The position numbers and the translations under genes are program-made. 64,000 bases of DNA from Oscillospiraceae bacterium. Lineage in GTDB: Bacteria > Bacillota > Clostridia > Oscillospirales > Ruminococcaceae. The notes under the pieces are model-generated. The model ran no database searches. It worked only from the letters and a program-made list of their open reading frames with translations, and had not been told where the DNA came from. Of the stretch, positions 1 through 9,408 are shown piece after piece; position 1 is the stretch's first letter, and the number at the start of each line of letters is the position of its first letter. The stretch covers positions 65,599-129,598 of the forward strand of contig WQXO01000001.1 in assembly GCA_009784825.1 (NCBI GenBank). Direction: 5' to 3'.

Positions 1-3000
1 GATTAACCCTTTCACAGATTTCGGAATCTCACCGTATCTGTCCGTCAATTCATCAACAATATCAAAAGCGTCGTCCTCGTCTCGAATTTCTGCAATTTTC
101 TTATAACACATAATCCGCTGTGCCTGATTAAAAATATAATTCTCCGGAATAAAAGCGTCGATTTTTATGTCTACTACACACGTTTCTGAGAGAGATTCCG
201 ACGAAGTCGGCATGCCATCACGGGCTTCCGTGACAGCTTCGCCTAATAGTTTCACATACATTTCATAACCAACTGCCGACATATGCCCTGACTGGCTTTC
301 CCCTAAAACACTCCCCGCCCCTCGAATTTCCAAATCCCGTAAAGCTATCTTAAACCCTGCTCCAAACTGCGTAAACTCCCGAACGGCGTTAAGTCTTTTC
401 TCGGCAATTTCGGTAAGCAGCTTGCCACGCTTAAAGGTGAAATAAGCATAAGCCCGCCGATTAGTCCGCCCGACTCTCCCCCTTAATTGGTGCAACTGTG
501 CCAAGCCCATTCTGTCGGCATTTTCGATAATCAGCGTGTTTACATTGGGGACGTCTATCCCTGTTTCAATAAGCGTGGTACAAACAAGCACATCAATTTC
601 CCTGTCTAATAACCGCCGCCAAACTTTCAATAATTCTTCCTCGTCCATTCGACCGTGTGCTATACCTATTACGGCGTCAGGGCAAAGCTCGTGCAGCTTA
701 GCGGCACGGGAATATATGCTTTCTATTCGATTATGAATATAGTATACCTGTCCTGCCCGCCTTAATTCTTTATTAATTGCACCTGCGATAACTCCCTCGT
801 CCTGTTCGATTACATAAGTTGTCACAGGCATACGGTCATGGGGAGGGGTTTCGATAACACTCATGTCACGAATTCCCGTCATTGCCATGTTTAATGTCCT
901 CGGAATAGGCGTAGCCGACAAGGTCAGCACGTCAACTCCGCTGAACGCTTCTTTCAATTTTTCTTTTTGTGACACCCCGAACCGCTGTTCCTCGTCAATT
1001 ATAACCAAGCCTAAATTATTGAACTTTACGTCTTTCCCGACAAGTCTATGCGTCCCAATTACAAAATCGACTATGCCTTTTTCAAGTTTTTCTATGACCT
1101 GCTTTTGCTCCTTTGCCGAGCGAAAACGTGACAATAATTCTATATTTACGGGAAACCCCTCCATACGCTGCATAGCTGTCTGATAATGCTGCCACGCCAA
1201 TACCGTGGTGGGGCATAATAATGCACACTGCTTCCCCTCCATAACACACTTGAACGCCCCCCGAAGTGCCACCTCTGTCTTGCCAAATCCCACATCTCCG
1301 CATAACAGCCTATCCATGGGTTCTTCTCTCTGCATATCTTTTTTAAGCTCATTAATGCAAACTAACTGGTCATCGGTTTCTATATAACTGAAACGGTTCT
1401 CGAATTCCTCCTGTTCACGGGTATCTTTTGCGAACGCATGACCCTTGCTTTTCATGCGTTTTGCGTATAATTCAATCAGCTCCTCCGCCAATTCTGAAGC
1501 GGCTTTCTTGGCTTTAGACTTGGCTTTCGCCCAGCTGTCGGTATGAAGCTTTGACAGCTTCAAAGTCGCTGTATCAGTGTTACCGATATAACGTGATATA
1601 AAATCAAGCTGGGTTACGGGAATGTAGAGAACGCTTTTCCCTGCATATTGAATTTTGATATAATCCTGACTGACATTATCGTTTTTAAGCTTATGAACCC
1701 CCTCGAATATTCCTATACCGTGATTGTCATGAACAATATAGTCCCCGACGTTTATATCCGTGAGCGACCGAATAGCCTCCGAACGCTTCTTTTTCTTGGG
1801 TGTACGTGCGGGGGCTGAAGCCCATGTCGTCCCGCTTGTATCTGTGTTTCTTCGTGCAATCCCATGATAAGTTATGCATGCACATTTAACATTCGGATAA
1901 TCATACCCGGCAGAAAGTGTTCCGGACATTACATAAATATGCTTTAGAAAATGCTTTTTCGGATTTTCGGTATAATCGGCGGAAAACCCGTCGTCACGCA
2001 GGTCTAATGCAAGTGAGCGAGCCGCTTTTTCTGTTCCAGCAAATATAACAAGGGCATAACCGTTTTTGATAAATGAATTAAGGTCTTCCTTTAACTGCTT
2101 GAAGTTCCCGTTCCATGGAGGCAGTTGAACCGCATTAACAGAAATGCCTCCACCCCGAGCAAATGTATTCAAAAACGCCCTTGCCCTACTCTCAATAACT
2201 GCATTATATTCCGATTTAGATAGCATATAACGACCAACTGTTTTCCCTGCTTCAACTAACAGAGTTATGTCTTCCCGCAGTTGCACCTCTGCTGATTTAA
2301 ACTGCTCGTTACAATTGACATGTTCACAAACAACAATATTGCGAACAAAGTCGAACAGTGTCGCTTTCCCGAAAGTTTCAACTGCCGGAGGAACCCGAAC
2401 CTCATCAATCTCATTAACGCTTCTCTGCGTGACAACATCGAAATGTGTAATTCTTTCAACAGCTTCTCCCCATAAGTCAATTCTCACAGGTAACTCCGCA
2501 TTAATCGGGAAAATATCAATAATTGAGCCTCGCACGGAAAACTGCGAAACACTTTCCAACATATCACATCTTGTATAACCGAGATTCACCAAATCTTTCA
2601 ACAGGTTTTCCACGTTTAACTCTGTGTCTTTTTTTATGTGTATTATACTTTCAGTTAATTCGCTGGGGGACAATGTATACTGTGCCGCCGCCTCAGGAGT
2701 GGCGATGACAATTGACAATGTACAATGTACAATTGACAATTCGCTTAACACAGAAATTCTTCGATATTCGTATTCTTTTGAGGCGGTGTCTGCCGATATA
2801 AGGTTCAAGTCTTTAGCGGGGTATACCGCCGCTGTTACTCCGAACGCATTTACATCATCGCATAATCTCAAGGCCTCGTTCTCGGTTTCTGCCAACACCA
2901 ACAAAGGTGAGCTGCTTTCGCCGGCCTGCGACAATGCCGCAATAAAATGTGCCTTATGCACGCACGATAACCCCGATATTGCAATAATACCGGGGTTGTT

Positions 3001-3069
3001 TTCCTTGATTTGCTGTTTTAGCTCCCTGTATTCGGGAATTAAATCAGCGATGGATTGGAAAAAGCTCAT
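1..3069 (-). CDS. mfd: transcription-repair coupling factor Mfd (3' end cut off by window)
   Basis: Mfd is the DNA translocase that removes RNA polymerase stalled at lesions and recruits UvrA. About 1023 codons are present and the last roughly 130 residues lie beyond base 1. The reading frame shows a UvrB-like N-terminal region, a linker rich in Lys/Arg, a CarD/RID-like segment (GDYIVHDNHGIGIFEG), Walker A GDVGFGKTE near residue 590, a DEEQ Walker B near residue 693 and helicase motifs QLRGRVGR. The ATG at 3069 overlaps the stop of the upstream S component as ATGA, suggesting translational coupling. An in-frame stretch of ATTGACA-type repeats codes for residues about 110-121. The family call is very secure. 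Confidence 0.96.
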   Translation of the reverse strand, partial: MSFFQSIADLIPEYRELKQQIKENNPGIIAISGLSCVHKAHFIAALSQAGESSSPLLVLAETENEALRLCDDVNAFGVTAAVYPAKDLNLISADTASKEYEYRRISVLSELSIVHCTLSIVIATPEAAAQYTLSPSELTESIIHIKKDTELNVENLLKDLVNLGYTRCDMLESVSQFSVRGSIIDIFPINAELPVRIDLWGEAVERITHFDVVTQRSVNEIDEVRVPPAVETFGKATLFDFVRNIVVCEHVNCNEQFKSAEVQLREDITLLVEAGKTVGRYMLSKSEYNAVIESRARAFLNTFARGGGISVNAVQLPPWNGNFKQLKEDLNSFIKNGYALVIFAGTEKAARSLALDLRDDGFSADYTENPKKHFLKHIYVMSGTLSAGYDYPNVKCACITYHGIARRNTDTSGTTWASAPARTPKKKKRSEAIRSLTDINVGDYIVHDNHGIGIFEGVHKLKNDNVSQDYIKIQYAGKSVLYIPVTQLDFISRYIGNTDTATLKLSKLHTDSWAKAKSKAKKAASELAEELIELYAKRMKSKGHAFAKDTREQEEFENRFSYIETDDQLVCINELKKDMQREEPMDRLLCGDVGFGKTEVALRGAFKCVMEGKQCALLCPTTVLAWQHYQTAMQRMEGFPVNIELLSRFRSAKEQKQVIEKLEKGIVDFVIGTHRLVGKDVKFNNLGLVIIDEEQRFGVSQKEKLKEAFSGVDVLTLSATPIPRTLNMAMTGIRDMSVIETPPHDRMPVTTYVIEQDEGVIAGAINKELRRAGQVYYIHNRIESIYSRAAKLHELCPDAVIGIAHGRMDEEELLKVWRRLLDREIDVLVCTTLIETGIDVPNVNTLIIENADRMGLAQLHQLRGRVGRTNRRAYAYFTFKRGKLLTEIAEKRLNAVREFTQFGAGFKIALRDLEIRGAGSVLGESQSGHMSAVGYEMYVKLLGEAVTEARDGMPTSSESLSETCVVDIKIDAFIPENYIFNQAQRIMCYKKIAEIRDEDDAFDIVDELTDRYGEIPKSVKGLI
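2706..2741. repeat. ATTGACA/TGTACAA heptamer repeat inside mfd
   Basis: About 36 bp of short repeats (units TTGACAA and TGTACAA) lie inside the mfd reading frame. They stay in frame and code for a Leu-Ser-Ile-Val-rich stretch. The same type of repeat occurs at 23802, 29566 and 46473 in this window. Confidence 0.8.
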
Positions 3070-3701
3070 TTCGTAAATATCTTCCTTACGGGAATACACA
3101 CTGCGGGACATATAATAGCTGATACAATCGCTTCGGGAACACCGTTAAATATAATTAATGAATTTACGATTACCATTATTGCATCTCCCATTAAACCGGA
3201 GACACGTTCGCCAAAAAACAGAGCAATCCCCGCAACGACTAAAGCGGTGTTGGTTAAACTCCCCAAGGTTGCTCCTATAATGTAACTGATTGCGTTATTT
3301 TCCGAAAACGTCTTCGACATATGGTTATATAACGCACCTGCTACAGTTCCGACTAATATTCTCGGAACAAAGCATATAAACAGACTTCCGATAACCTCGA
3401 TGAAGTTTTCTGCATAAACAGGTGAAAACACAAATGCCAACGCACTCGGAGGCATAAATGTCCACACGATAAAACTGAATAATCCTGCGAAAAAGCCCAT
3501 AAGCGTCCCCGCTTTTACCCCAAGCAGCATTCCTGTAATAATAACGGGTATCATCGCTAAAGTTGCCACTACCACAGGTGTAAACGGGATAGAGCCCAAT
3601 ACCGTGAAGCAGAACACCGCTTCAATCGCCAAAAGAATTGAGAACTGCACAAGCATGAGGGTTTTCTTATTAATCCCTCTGCTGTTTTTTTTGTCTGCCA
3701 T
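3066..3701 (-). CDS. ECF transporter S component, PanT-like (probable pantothenate uptake)
   Basis: A polytopic protein of 211 residues with about six hydrophobic segments, as expected for the substrate-binding S subunit of an energy-coupling-factor importer. It would work with shared EcfA/EcfT subunits that are not in this window. The substrate is inferred from context: the gene directly follows coaX (pantothenate kinase) in the same operon, so pantothenate is the best guess. I chose the ATG at 3701, which has AAAGGAAGG upstream; an upstream in-frame start at 3734 lacks this signal. The stop overlaps the mfd start. Folate or another vitamin cannot be excluded. Confidence 0.8.
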   Translation of the reverse strand: MADKKNSRGINKKTLMLVQFSILLAIEAVFCFTVLGSIPFTPVVVATLAMIPVIITGMLLGVKAGTLMGFFAGLFSFIVWTFMPPSALAFVFSPVYAENFIEVIGSLFICFVPRILVGTVAGALYNHMSKTFSENNAISYIIGATLGSLTNTALVVAGIALFFGERVSGLMGDAIMVIVNSLIIFNGVPEAIVSAIICPAVCIPVRKIFTK

Positions 3702-3756
3702 ATAAAAATACCTTCCTTTAATATATGCTATCACCCTGTAAAACAGGTGTAACGCC

Positions 3757-4530
3757 TTATTTATTTTTGCTGTATATTATTCTTAACCCCTCACAAACGA
3801 GGTGTTTATTAATAATTATATCCCGTTTACAAAAAGTTGTGATAATCTCAGAAAAACCACCGGTTGCTATTACTGAACAACGCTCCCCGATTTCCGCCTC
3901 AAACTTTTCGATTAATCCGTCGAGCATGCTTGCTGTTCCGGTTAATATTCCCGCACGAATACAATCGGTCGTATTCGTACCGATAACTTTCTTTAACTTA
4001 TCCGCACTCACCAAAGGCAATAATGCGGTTTTGCCTGCCATCGCCTCAAAGCTGATACCTACCCCCGGGGCAAGCACACCTCCGAGTAACGCTCCGTCCT
4101 TATCGAGTGCCATGACCTTTGAAACAGTCCCAAGGTCAATCGCAATGCACGGACAAGGATACAACGTCTTCGCAGCAACCGCACCGCACACCAAGTCCGC
4201 TCCAAGCTCAGCAGGGTTATCGATTTTTATGTTCAATCCGGTTTTCAACCCCGGTTCAACCACCAATGCATCAATCTCAAACAATCGCTTAACTGCCAAC
4301 GAAAGCTGCTTTGTTATTGGAGGAACCACACTTGATATAATTGCACCGTATATACCGTCAGAGACATTGCTGTCTATTCCGTACAGTTTTAATATATCCA
4401 TAAGCATAATGGCATATTGGTCTGCCATTCTTGCTGAATTGGTGTCAATCCGTGATTCTAAAACAATTTTTTCATCATCAAAAACAGCAAAAACTATATT
4501 CGTGTTGCCTGCGTCAATCGTCAGAAGCAT
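3757..4530 (-). CDS. coaX: type III pantothenate kinase
   Basis: CoaX phosphorylates pantothenate in the first step of coenzyme A synthesis; the type III enzyme needs a monovalent cation and is not feedback-inhibited by CoA. The 257 residues match the family length. Visible motifs are DAGNTN at 6-11 (phosphate loop), GAD at 110-112, DLGT at 132-135 (usually followed by ATK; here VSK) and APGVG at 154-158. The start overlaps the end of the YfhO-like gene by 17 nt, and the neighbour downstream is the PanT-like S component, so uptake and activation of pantothenate are co-transcribed. Confidence 0.95.
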   Translation of the reverse strand: MLLTIDAGNTNIVFAVFDDEKIVLESRIDTNSARMADQYAIMLMDILKLYGIDSNVSDGIYGAIISSVVPPITKQLSLAVKRLFEIDALVVEPGLKTGLNIKIDNPAELGADLVCGAVAAKTLYPCPCIAIDLGTVSKVMALDKDGALLGGVLAPGVGISFEAMAGKTALLPLVSADKLKKVIGTNTTDCIRAGILTGTASMLDGLIEKFEAEIGERCSVIATGGFSEIITTFCKRDIIINKHLVCEGLRIIYSKNK

Positions 4531-7444
4531 TATCTCCTTTTCCTTTCTCTCCCTCTTCGTCTTCGATGTTTCCTATAATCATATCCGGATTAATATCAAC
4601 AATCTCGAAATCCTCACCAAATTCGACAATATCGCTGTCTTCCTCTTCAATCGTGTTTTCGTTTTCCATGTTTTCTAAATCGTCAAAATTAAAATCAACG
4701 TATTCATTGTCATAATCAATATAATCCTCATCATACCCGTCATAATCGTCACGTTTAATGCCCACCCTTTTCCTTTTAAGCGACAGCTTAAACATAATGG
4801 AGTTCATAAACAAAACCGCACTTGCCCCGAGGAACGACAGGCTGATACCAACCGGCATATAATTCGGGAAGAAACTAAACTCTATTATATTTTCGCCTGC
4901 GGGAACTTCTAAGGCGATAAGTGCATCTGCTAACTTATACGGGGTTACTTTTTTACCGTTTATTCTAATTGTCCACCCCGGCTCCATAGGGATAGAGGTG
5001 AAAAGCACACCCGCCTCATGATAATTAGTGGTGATTTGCAAGCGTGTGTTTGACTTAGCCTCAAAAACCGTGTTTTGGTTCATCTCGTGAAGCCGTTGAA
5101 TATCCTTGTTATACAATTCTTCGTCAAACCACACAAAACGGGCATTTCGGAAAAAGACCTTATCTCTTTGCAGTTTAAGTCTGACCTTAAATTCCTCACC
5201 GGCTTTAAACTCGCCTAAATATTTTATATGAAGATTGTCGGATTCAAAATAAACGCCCATTCTCACATCGTTTACATACAAGTCACATCTTCGGTCATAA
5301 CGAGTCGGCAGATACATATAATAACTTCCGGTATACTGTGCGGTTATAAAGAAATCAATATACGCGTCCGAGTTTAAGTTTGATTTCTCGTAACGGTCAT
5401 GTCCCTCACCCACACGAGCAAATTCAAGGTTTTGGGTGAGTATATCGTCAGACGGCATTTCCTTGTAATATGAAACATATTGTTCTTCACCAAGCATTAA
5501 AGAAAGCATAAGACTCTGATTGAAGAAAACATCATCCTCGTCAAAAACTAAATTCGCTATCTTGTTATCCACAATATAAGCAAGCGGCATGGCTGTTTCG
5601 TTTTTTACAACCTCAATATCCTCGGCAGATTTAATATTGACCACGTTGTTGTCTAAACAAGATAAGGTATATCTGAAGCCCATCAAATCATTAGAAATCG
5701 GCGTTTCTCCCCGATAATACGAAGCGTGACTTCGAGCGGAATACCCCATTCGTTTCAAAAAGAGTATCGCTTCATCGTTTAGCATACTTGAGCTGTGGGA
5801 AATGCCTTTCATTCCTAAAGCCAAGGGTTCGTTGACCGTGCGGGAAAAAGTCTTCTCCATTCGGTAAAATCCCGGGTCATTTTTTTGAATTTCGTCTGCC
5901 ACCTCACGAGTCGGCAGAATTATATTATTAAACGAATCTCGTGTGGAATACACTATGTCGGTGTTTTGCTTAACGATTTGGAACTGCGTGTTATAATACA
6001 TTTCAAGGCTTACAATCACAATCAGCACAATTGAAGCTAATTTCTTTTTATTTAGCTTGTCTTTTGTTAAGAACACATATGCTGTTATGAGAACCAATAT
6101 CCCGAAAGCCGGTAAAACCACACTTAAATTATTAAGAACATCTCGCCCGCTGTTACCCAAATCTGACACAAAGGTGTTCGCCTGCTCCCAATAAAGCATT
6201 AACCCTGCAAAGGCTAACGCAGACAGCCCCACTGCCTTATGCGGAATTTTTTGAATATGGGTGAACACATCTGCCCCAAAAGCCAAAACCAAGAAACACA
6301 ATACAAAAGAATAACGATAAGGAAGCCAGTTCGGGACCTGCCCGCCGTGCCAAAACATGTCGACAGGAGTAATATACATACAGACACCCAAAACAATAAG
6401 CAGAACCGCACCCGCAACTCTCTTTGCACGCCGAATTCTTGAGCAGAAAAAATAAATAGGTAACAGAACAGCCGCCAACGTCCCGCAGTATAGGAACGGC
6501 AGTCCCTGCGGGCGAACAGTGTCATAACTGTTCGGAAACAGCTTACTTGTCATTTCAAGGAAAGTGAAGCTTGTTCTCATGGAATAATCCGGGTCAGAAA
6601 ACTCGAATTTCCCCATAGAAAGCGATGAATATACCGGTAACAGCATAAAACACGAGCTTAACACAGCAATAACTGCTGCTCCCGCAAACATTCCGCCCCG
6701 CTTTAAAATAAGCAGGGTGTTTTCTGTGGTTGCCTTGCGAGAGGCAAGAGCGTAATACACAAAATACATAGCAGCGAAAATCCCAAGCATGTATCCGATA
6801 TAAAAACAAGTTACAAATGCGTAAAACAGCGAGAATATAAGCAGCTTATACCTACCCTCCCGCATAAGTGCTTCCACTCCGAGTGCGATAATAGGGAGAA
6901 TCATCACCCCGTCAAGCCACATCGGGTTCATGGTTTGAACAATGTTATAGGAGGTTAATGCATACATCACGCTGAATATAATAACTGCCGTTTTCGGTAA
7001 TTTTCTGCCCTTGCTCAGATATACCGCCATTAACGCACCAACACTCCCGATTTTTGTAACAATCATCAACAGCAATCCCTCGGTTATGTGAGAAAGCGGA
7101 AACGCCCATACAATAAGGTTAAACGGGCTGAATAAGTAATACCCGATAATCCCCACAAATTCACCCGAAAGGTTGCGTCCCCATGAATAGAACAGGCTTT
7201 CGTTCCCTGCGAAAACATCCTTCATATAAGCGAAATAGTAGACGTATTGTGCGTTCAGGTCAAGCGAAAGCACCGAGTTGCTGAACACCCTGTCCCCCGC
7301 CGCACTCGTAACTTTTATGGGGTATACGCCGAAAACCAGATATGAGATAATCATAATCACAAAAGGAATGGCGAACGAAATCCAAATCTGCGGTTCGTTT
7401 TTAAAAAAGTGTTTTATTAAAGGTAACGGGTTTTTAATCTTCAT
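4514..7444 (-). CDS. YfhO family membrane protein (GT-C-like, probable lipid-linked sugar transferase)
   Basis: A 976-residue protein. About a dozen hydrophobic segments fill the first ~475 residues, then a long extracellular domain and one more membrane segment near 865-890. This is the YfhO layout. In Bacillus subtilis, YfhO with the glycosyltransferase CsbB adds GlcNAc to lipoteichoic acid outside the cell; the CsbB-like gene is directly upstream here with an 11-nt overlap, which supports the same role. Odd feature: residues 898-976 form a very acidic Asp/Glu/Tyr-rich cytoplasmic tail not expected for the family. The sugar and polymer are unknown. Confidence 0.88.
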   Translation of the reverse strand: MKIKNPLPLIKHFFKNEPQIWISFAIPFVIMIISYLVFGVYPIKVTSAAGDRVFSNSVLSLDLNAQYVYYFAYMKDVFAGNESLFYSWGRNLSGEFVGIIGYYLFSPFNLIVWAFPLSHITEGLLLMIVTKIGSVGALMAVYLSKGRKLPKTAVIIFSVMYALTSYNIVQTMNPMWLDGVMILPIIALGVEALMREGRYKLLIFSLFYAFVTCFYIGYMLGIFAAMYFVYYALASRKATTENTLLILKRGGMFAGAAVIAVLSSCFMLLPVYSSLSMGKFEFSDPDYSMRTSFTFLEMTSKLFPNSYDTVRPQGLPFLYCGTLAAVLLPIYFFCSRIRRAKRVAGAVLLIVLGVCMYITPVDMFWHGGQVPNWLPYRYSFVLCFLVLAFGADVFTHIQKIPHKAVGLSALAFAGLMLYWEQANTFVSDLGNSGRDVLNNLSVVLPAFGILVLITAYVFLTKDKLNKKKLASIVLIVIVSLEMYYNTQFQIVKQNTDIVYSTRDSFNNIILPTREVADEIQKNDPGFYRMEKTFSRTVNEPLALGMKGISHSSSMLNDEAILFLKRMGYSARSHASYYRGETPISNDLMGFRYTLSCLDNNVVNIKSAEDIEVVKNETAMPLAYIVDNKIANLVFDEDDVFFNQSLMLSLMLGEEQYVSYYKEMPSDDILTQNLEFARVGEGHDRYEKSNLNSDAYIDFFITAQYTGSYYMYLPTRYDRRCDLYVNDVRMGVYFESDNLHIKYLGEFKAGEEFKVRLKLQRDKVFFRNARFVWFDEELYNKDIQRLHEMNQNTVFEAKSNTRLQITTNYHEAGVLFTSIPMEPGWTIRINGKKVTPYKLADALIALEVPAGENIIEFSFFPNYMPVGISLSFLGASAVLFMNSIMFKLSLKRKRVGIKRDDYDGYDEDYIDYDNEYVDFNFDDLENMENENTIEEEDSDIVEFGEDFEIVDINPDMIIGNIEDEEGEKGKGDNASDD

Positions 7445-8357
7445 TTTTGTCGATTTCTTTCTCTATAATGTAACGAGGGCGAAACTTAATCTCCTCATAA
7501 ATTTTACTTAGATAGTATCCGATTATTCCGAGTCCCAGCATTATGAACGAGCCGATAAGCAATAACAGCAATATAACTGTTGTGAACCCCTCGGCGGAAT
7601 GTCCCCCCAAAAATCTCACAAGCGTGTGAATTCCCATAACAACCGCAAAAAGAAAAAATATTATTCCCGTTGCGGTCATCAGCTGCATTGGAAAAGCGGT
7701 AAATCCGGTAACGCTCGATATAGCAAACTTGAATAATTTTTTAAAGCTCCACTTGGTTTTTCCACCCACTCTCGGCTGAACCTCAAAAGGCACTTGTGCA
7801 GTTTTAAACCCTACCCACGCCGATAACGCACGGAAAAATGTCAAGCGTTCCGGCATGGCGTTTAATGCGTCAACAACCTTTCTGTCAAGCAGTTTAAAAT
7901 CACTTGCCCCGTCAAGGTTTAACCCTGACGACGATTTCATCAATTTATAAAACGTCTTAGCGAAGGTTTTATAAATAATACCCTCTTTCCCTCGCCCGGA
8001 CTTTCTTGCGTCCACAACCTCATAACCCTGCTTCCACAAGTCATACATCCTCGGAATAAGCTCGGGCGGGTGCTGTAAATCACAATCTATCACCAAAGCA
8101 CATGAACCCTGTGCCTTTGCCAATCCTGCGAAAATTGCCCCCTCTTTCCCGAAGTTTCGTGAAAATTTGACGCCTTTTATACGATTATCGGTGTTTGCCG
8201 CTTGTTCGATAGTTTCCCATGTATTATCAGAAGAACCGTCATCGGTAAAGACGATTTCAAATTCTATTGAGTTATTTTCAAGGATTTCCGATATAACCTT
8301 AGCGGCGATTTTTATATTCTCGCCCTCGTTATATGACGGGATAATTACCGATAGCAT
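7434..8357 (-). CDS. family 2 glycosyltransferase, CsbB/GtrB-like polyprenyl-phosphate sugar transferase
   Basis: A GT-A-fold enzyme with two C-terminal membrane segments, 307 residues. It probably moves a sugar from a UDP donor to undecaprenyl phosphate on the inner face of the membrane. The N-terminus carries SVIIPSYNEGENI and TDDGSSDNT, then the DCDLQHPPE metal-binding motif near residue 95; hydrophobic segments lie near 230-255 and 265-290. It overlaps the YfhO-like gene, and the pair resembles the CsbB-YfhO system for glycosylating cell-surface polymers. The family call is secure; sugar and acceptor are inference. Confidence 0.92.
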   Translation of the reverse strand: MLSVIIPSYNEGENIKIAAKVISEILENNSIEFEIVFTDDGSSDNTWETIEQAANTDNRIKGVKFSRNFGKEGAIFAGLAKAQGSCALVIDCDLQHPPELIPRMYDLWKQGYEVVDARKSGRGKEGIIYKTFAKTFYKLMKSSSGLNLDGASDFKLLDRKVVDALNAMPERLTFFRALSAWVGFKTAQVPFEVQPRVGGKTKWSFKKLFKFAISSVTGFTAFPMQLMTATGIIFFLFAVVMGIHTLVRFLGGHSAEGFTTVILLLLLIGSFIMLGLGIIGYYLSKIYEEIKFRPRYIIEKEIDKNED

Positions 8358-9144
8358 CCGTGTTTTTCTCCTTTATATGAAGGTTCCCGCTGTGTGTAAC
8401 AACGTGTAACTTATGGGGCATAACGCCTTTTCTCGCAAAGGCTGTACCCATGTATCCGTCGAACTCTCTCGGGAAAAACGAACCGGTGTACAGCCTGCCC
8501 GAATAAGTAAAGTAATCTAATGACAGTGATGAATAATCGGGAACAGAAATATCTATATCTCCGGAAACCGATTCGACATATGCAGATGACAGGAAACTTA
8601 TAAAATCAAGATTAATATCCCCCGTTATGGTTTTAATATTAACAAGTGAGTTGACATTATCAATTCCTATATTGCCGTTTTTGGCAGACACTGTTACTCT
8701 GCTTGTGTGAAGCTCCTGTCCCTTTATTGAAACATCTCCCCCCGCACTGATGATGTGGATTTCCTTATATTCATAATCTCGGGGGAGCAATACTTTTAGG
8801 TTATAGTTAAATATATCGACGGTTAGAAACGACACCGCAAACCCGTCATCTTGATTTATCTTAATTTCGTCCTCGGTTTCTTCGATAATTAAAGGAAGCT
8901 CACTGACACACACTAACTTAATTTCACTACCGTCCCACGAGGCTACCTCAACAGGCATACCCGCCGTTATAATGCTTAAAAAAGGCTTAACCTCATAAGA
9001 AAGCTCCACCCGATAAACCGACGACCCGCCGAACCTGTATTGCACAAAATACGCACCCGCTCCCGATAATACCGCAATAACAAGCAAAACAGCAATCACA
9101 CGGTTCGGGTTAATTATGCTTTTTTTTATTATTTGTTTAAACAT
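8329..9144 (-). CDS. DUF4097-like membrane-anchored beta-strand repeat protein
   Basis: A 271-residue protein with a short cytoplasmic start, one membrane helix near 17-36 and an outside domain of short alternating beta strands, for example VTVSAKNGNIGIDNVNSLVN and IKTITGDINLDFISF. This right-handed strand-repeat pattern is typical of DUF4097 (adhesin-like) domains often found with DUF1700-type membrane proteins. The upstream 92-residue membrane protein fits that partner in position. It overlaps the glycosyltransferase gene by 29 nt. Function in such systems is unclear; a role in envelope stress sensing is only a guess. Confidence 0.72.
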   Translation of the reverse strand: MFKQIIKKSIINPNRVIAVLLVIAVLSGAGAYFVQYRFGGSSVYRVELSYEVKPFLSIITAGMPVEVASWDGSEIKLVCVSELPLIIEETEDEIKINQDDGFAVSFLTVDIFNYNLKVLLPRDYEYKEIHIISAGGDVSIKGQELHTSRVTVSAKNGNIGIDNVNSLVNIKTITGDINLDFISFLSSAYVESVSGDIDISVPDYSSLSLDYFTYSGRLYTGSFFPREFDGYMGTAFARKGVMPHKLHVVTHSGNLHIKEKNTDAIGNYPVI

Positions 9145-9407
9145 CTTAATAATTCGGTTTGCTTTTCAAACATAACAAACACTGCCAAGGTCATTGCAAG
9201 CCCCGCCGAAAGGCAGGAAACTCCCGCAAGAAGCATAACCGGCGGAGATAAATCAGAAGCCACCTGAGTGAAAATCCCGCTCATAACAATCAACGACAAG
9301 GGTATAGCCAACAATCCCGCTGAGACTAACACAATCGCTGTTAAAATCATTAAATAAAACAATATAAACAAAACCACGGATAATATAACATAGATTATCG
9401 TTTTCAC
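9129..9407 (-). CDS. small membrane protein, DUF1700-like position
   Basis: A 92-residue protein made mostly of three hydrophobic stretches (about 5-30, 32-50 and 58-80). I do not recognise a catalytic motif. Its place between an ABC permease (1-nt spacing) and the DUF4097-like gene (16-nt overlap) suggests it is the membrane partner of the DUF4097 protein, as in PadR-DUF1700-DUF4097 cassettes, but no PadR regulator is present here. Function unknown. Confidence 0.6.
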   Translation of the reverse strand: MKTIIYVILSVVLFILFYLMILTAIVLVSAGLLAIPLSLIVMSGIFTQVASDLSPPVMLLAGVSCLSAGLAMTLAVFVMFEKQTELLRCLNK

Positions 9408-9408
9408 G

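Noticed and set aside
2706-2741. CRISPR-like or phase-variable tract
   Set aside because: The ATTGACA units have no spacers, and run lengths in mfd and alaS keep the frame; no CRISPR-associated gene is present.
2624-3076. Plus-strand open frame of 150 codons at the mfd start
   Set aside because: Antisense to the securely identified mfd frame; no motif and no promoter.
3725-4678. A 317-codon plus-strand open frame over coaX and the end of the YfhO-like gene
   Set aside because: It is antisense to coaX, which has clear family motifs; the plus-strand frame is Ser/Ile-rich with no domain and no ribosome site. It is a shadow of the codon use on the other strand.
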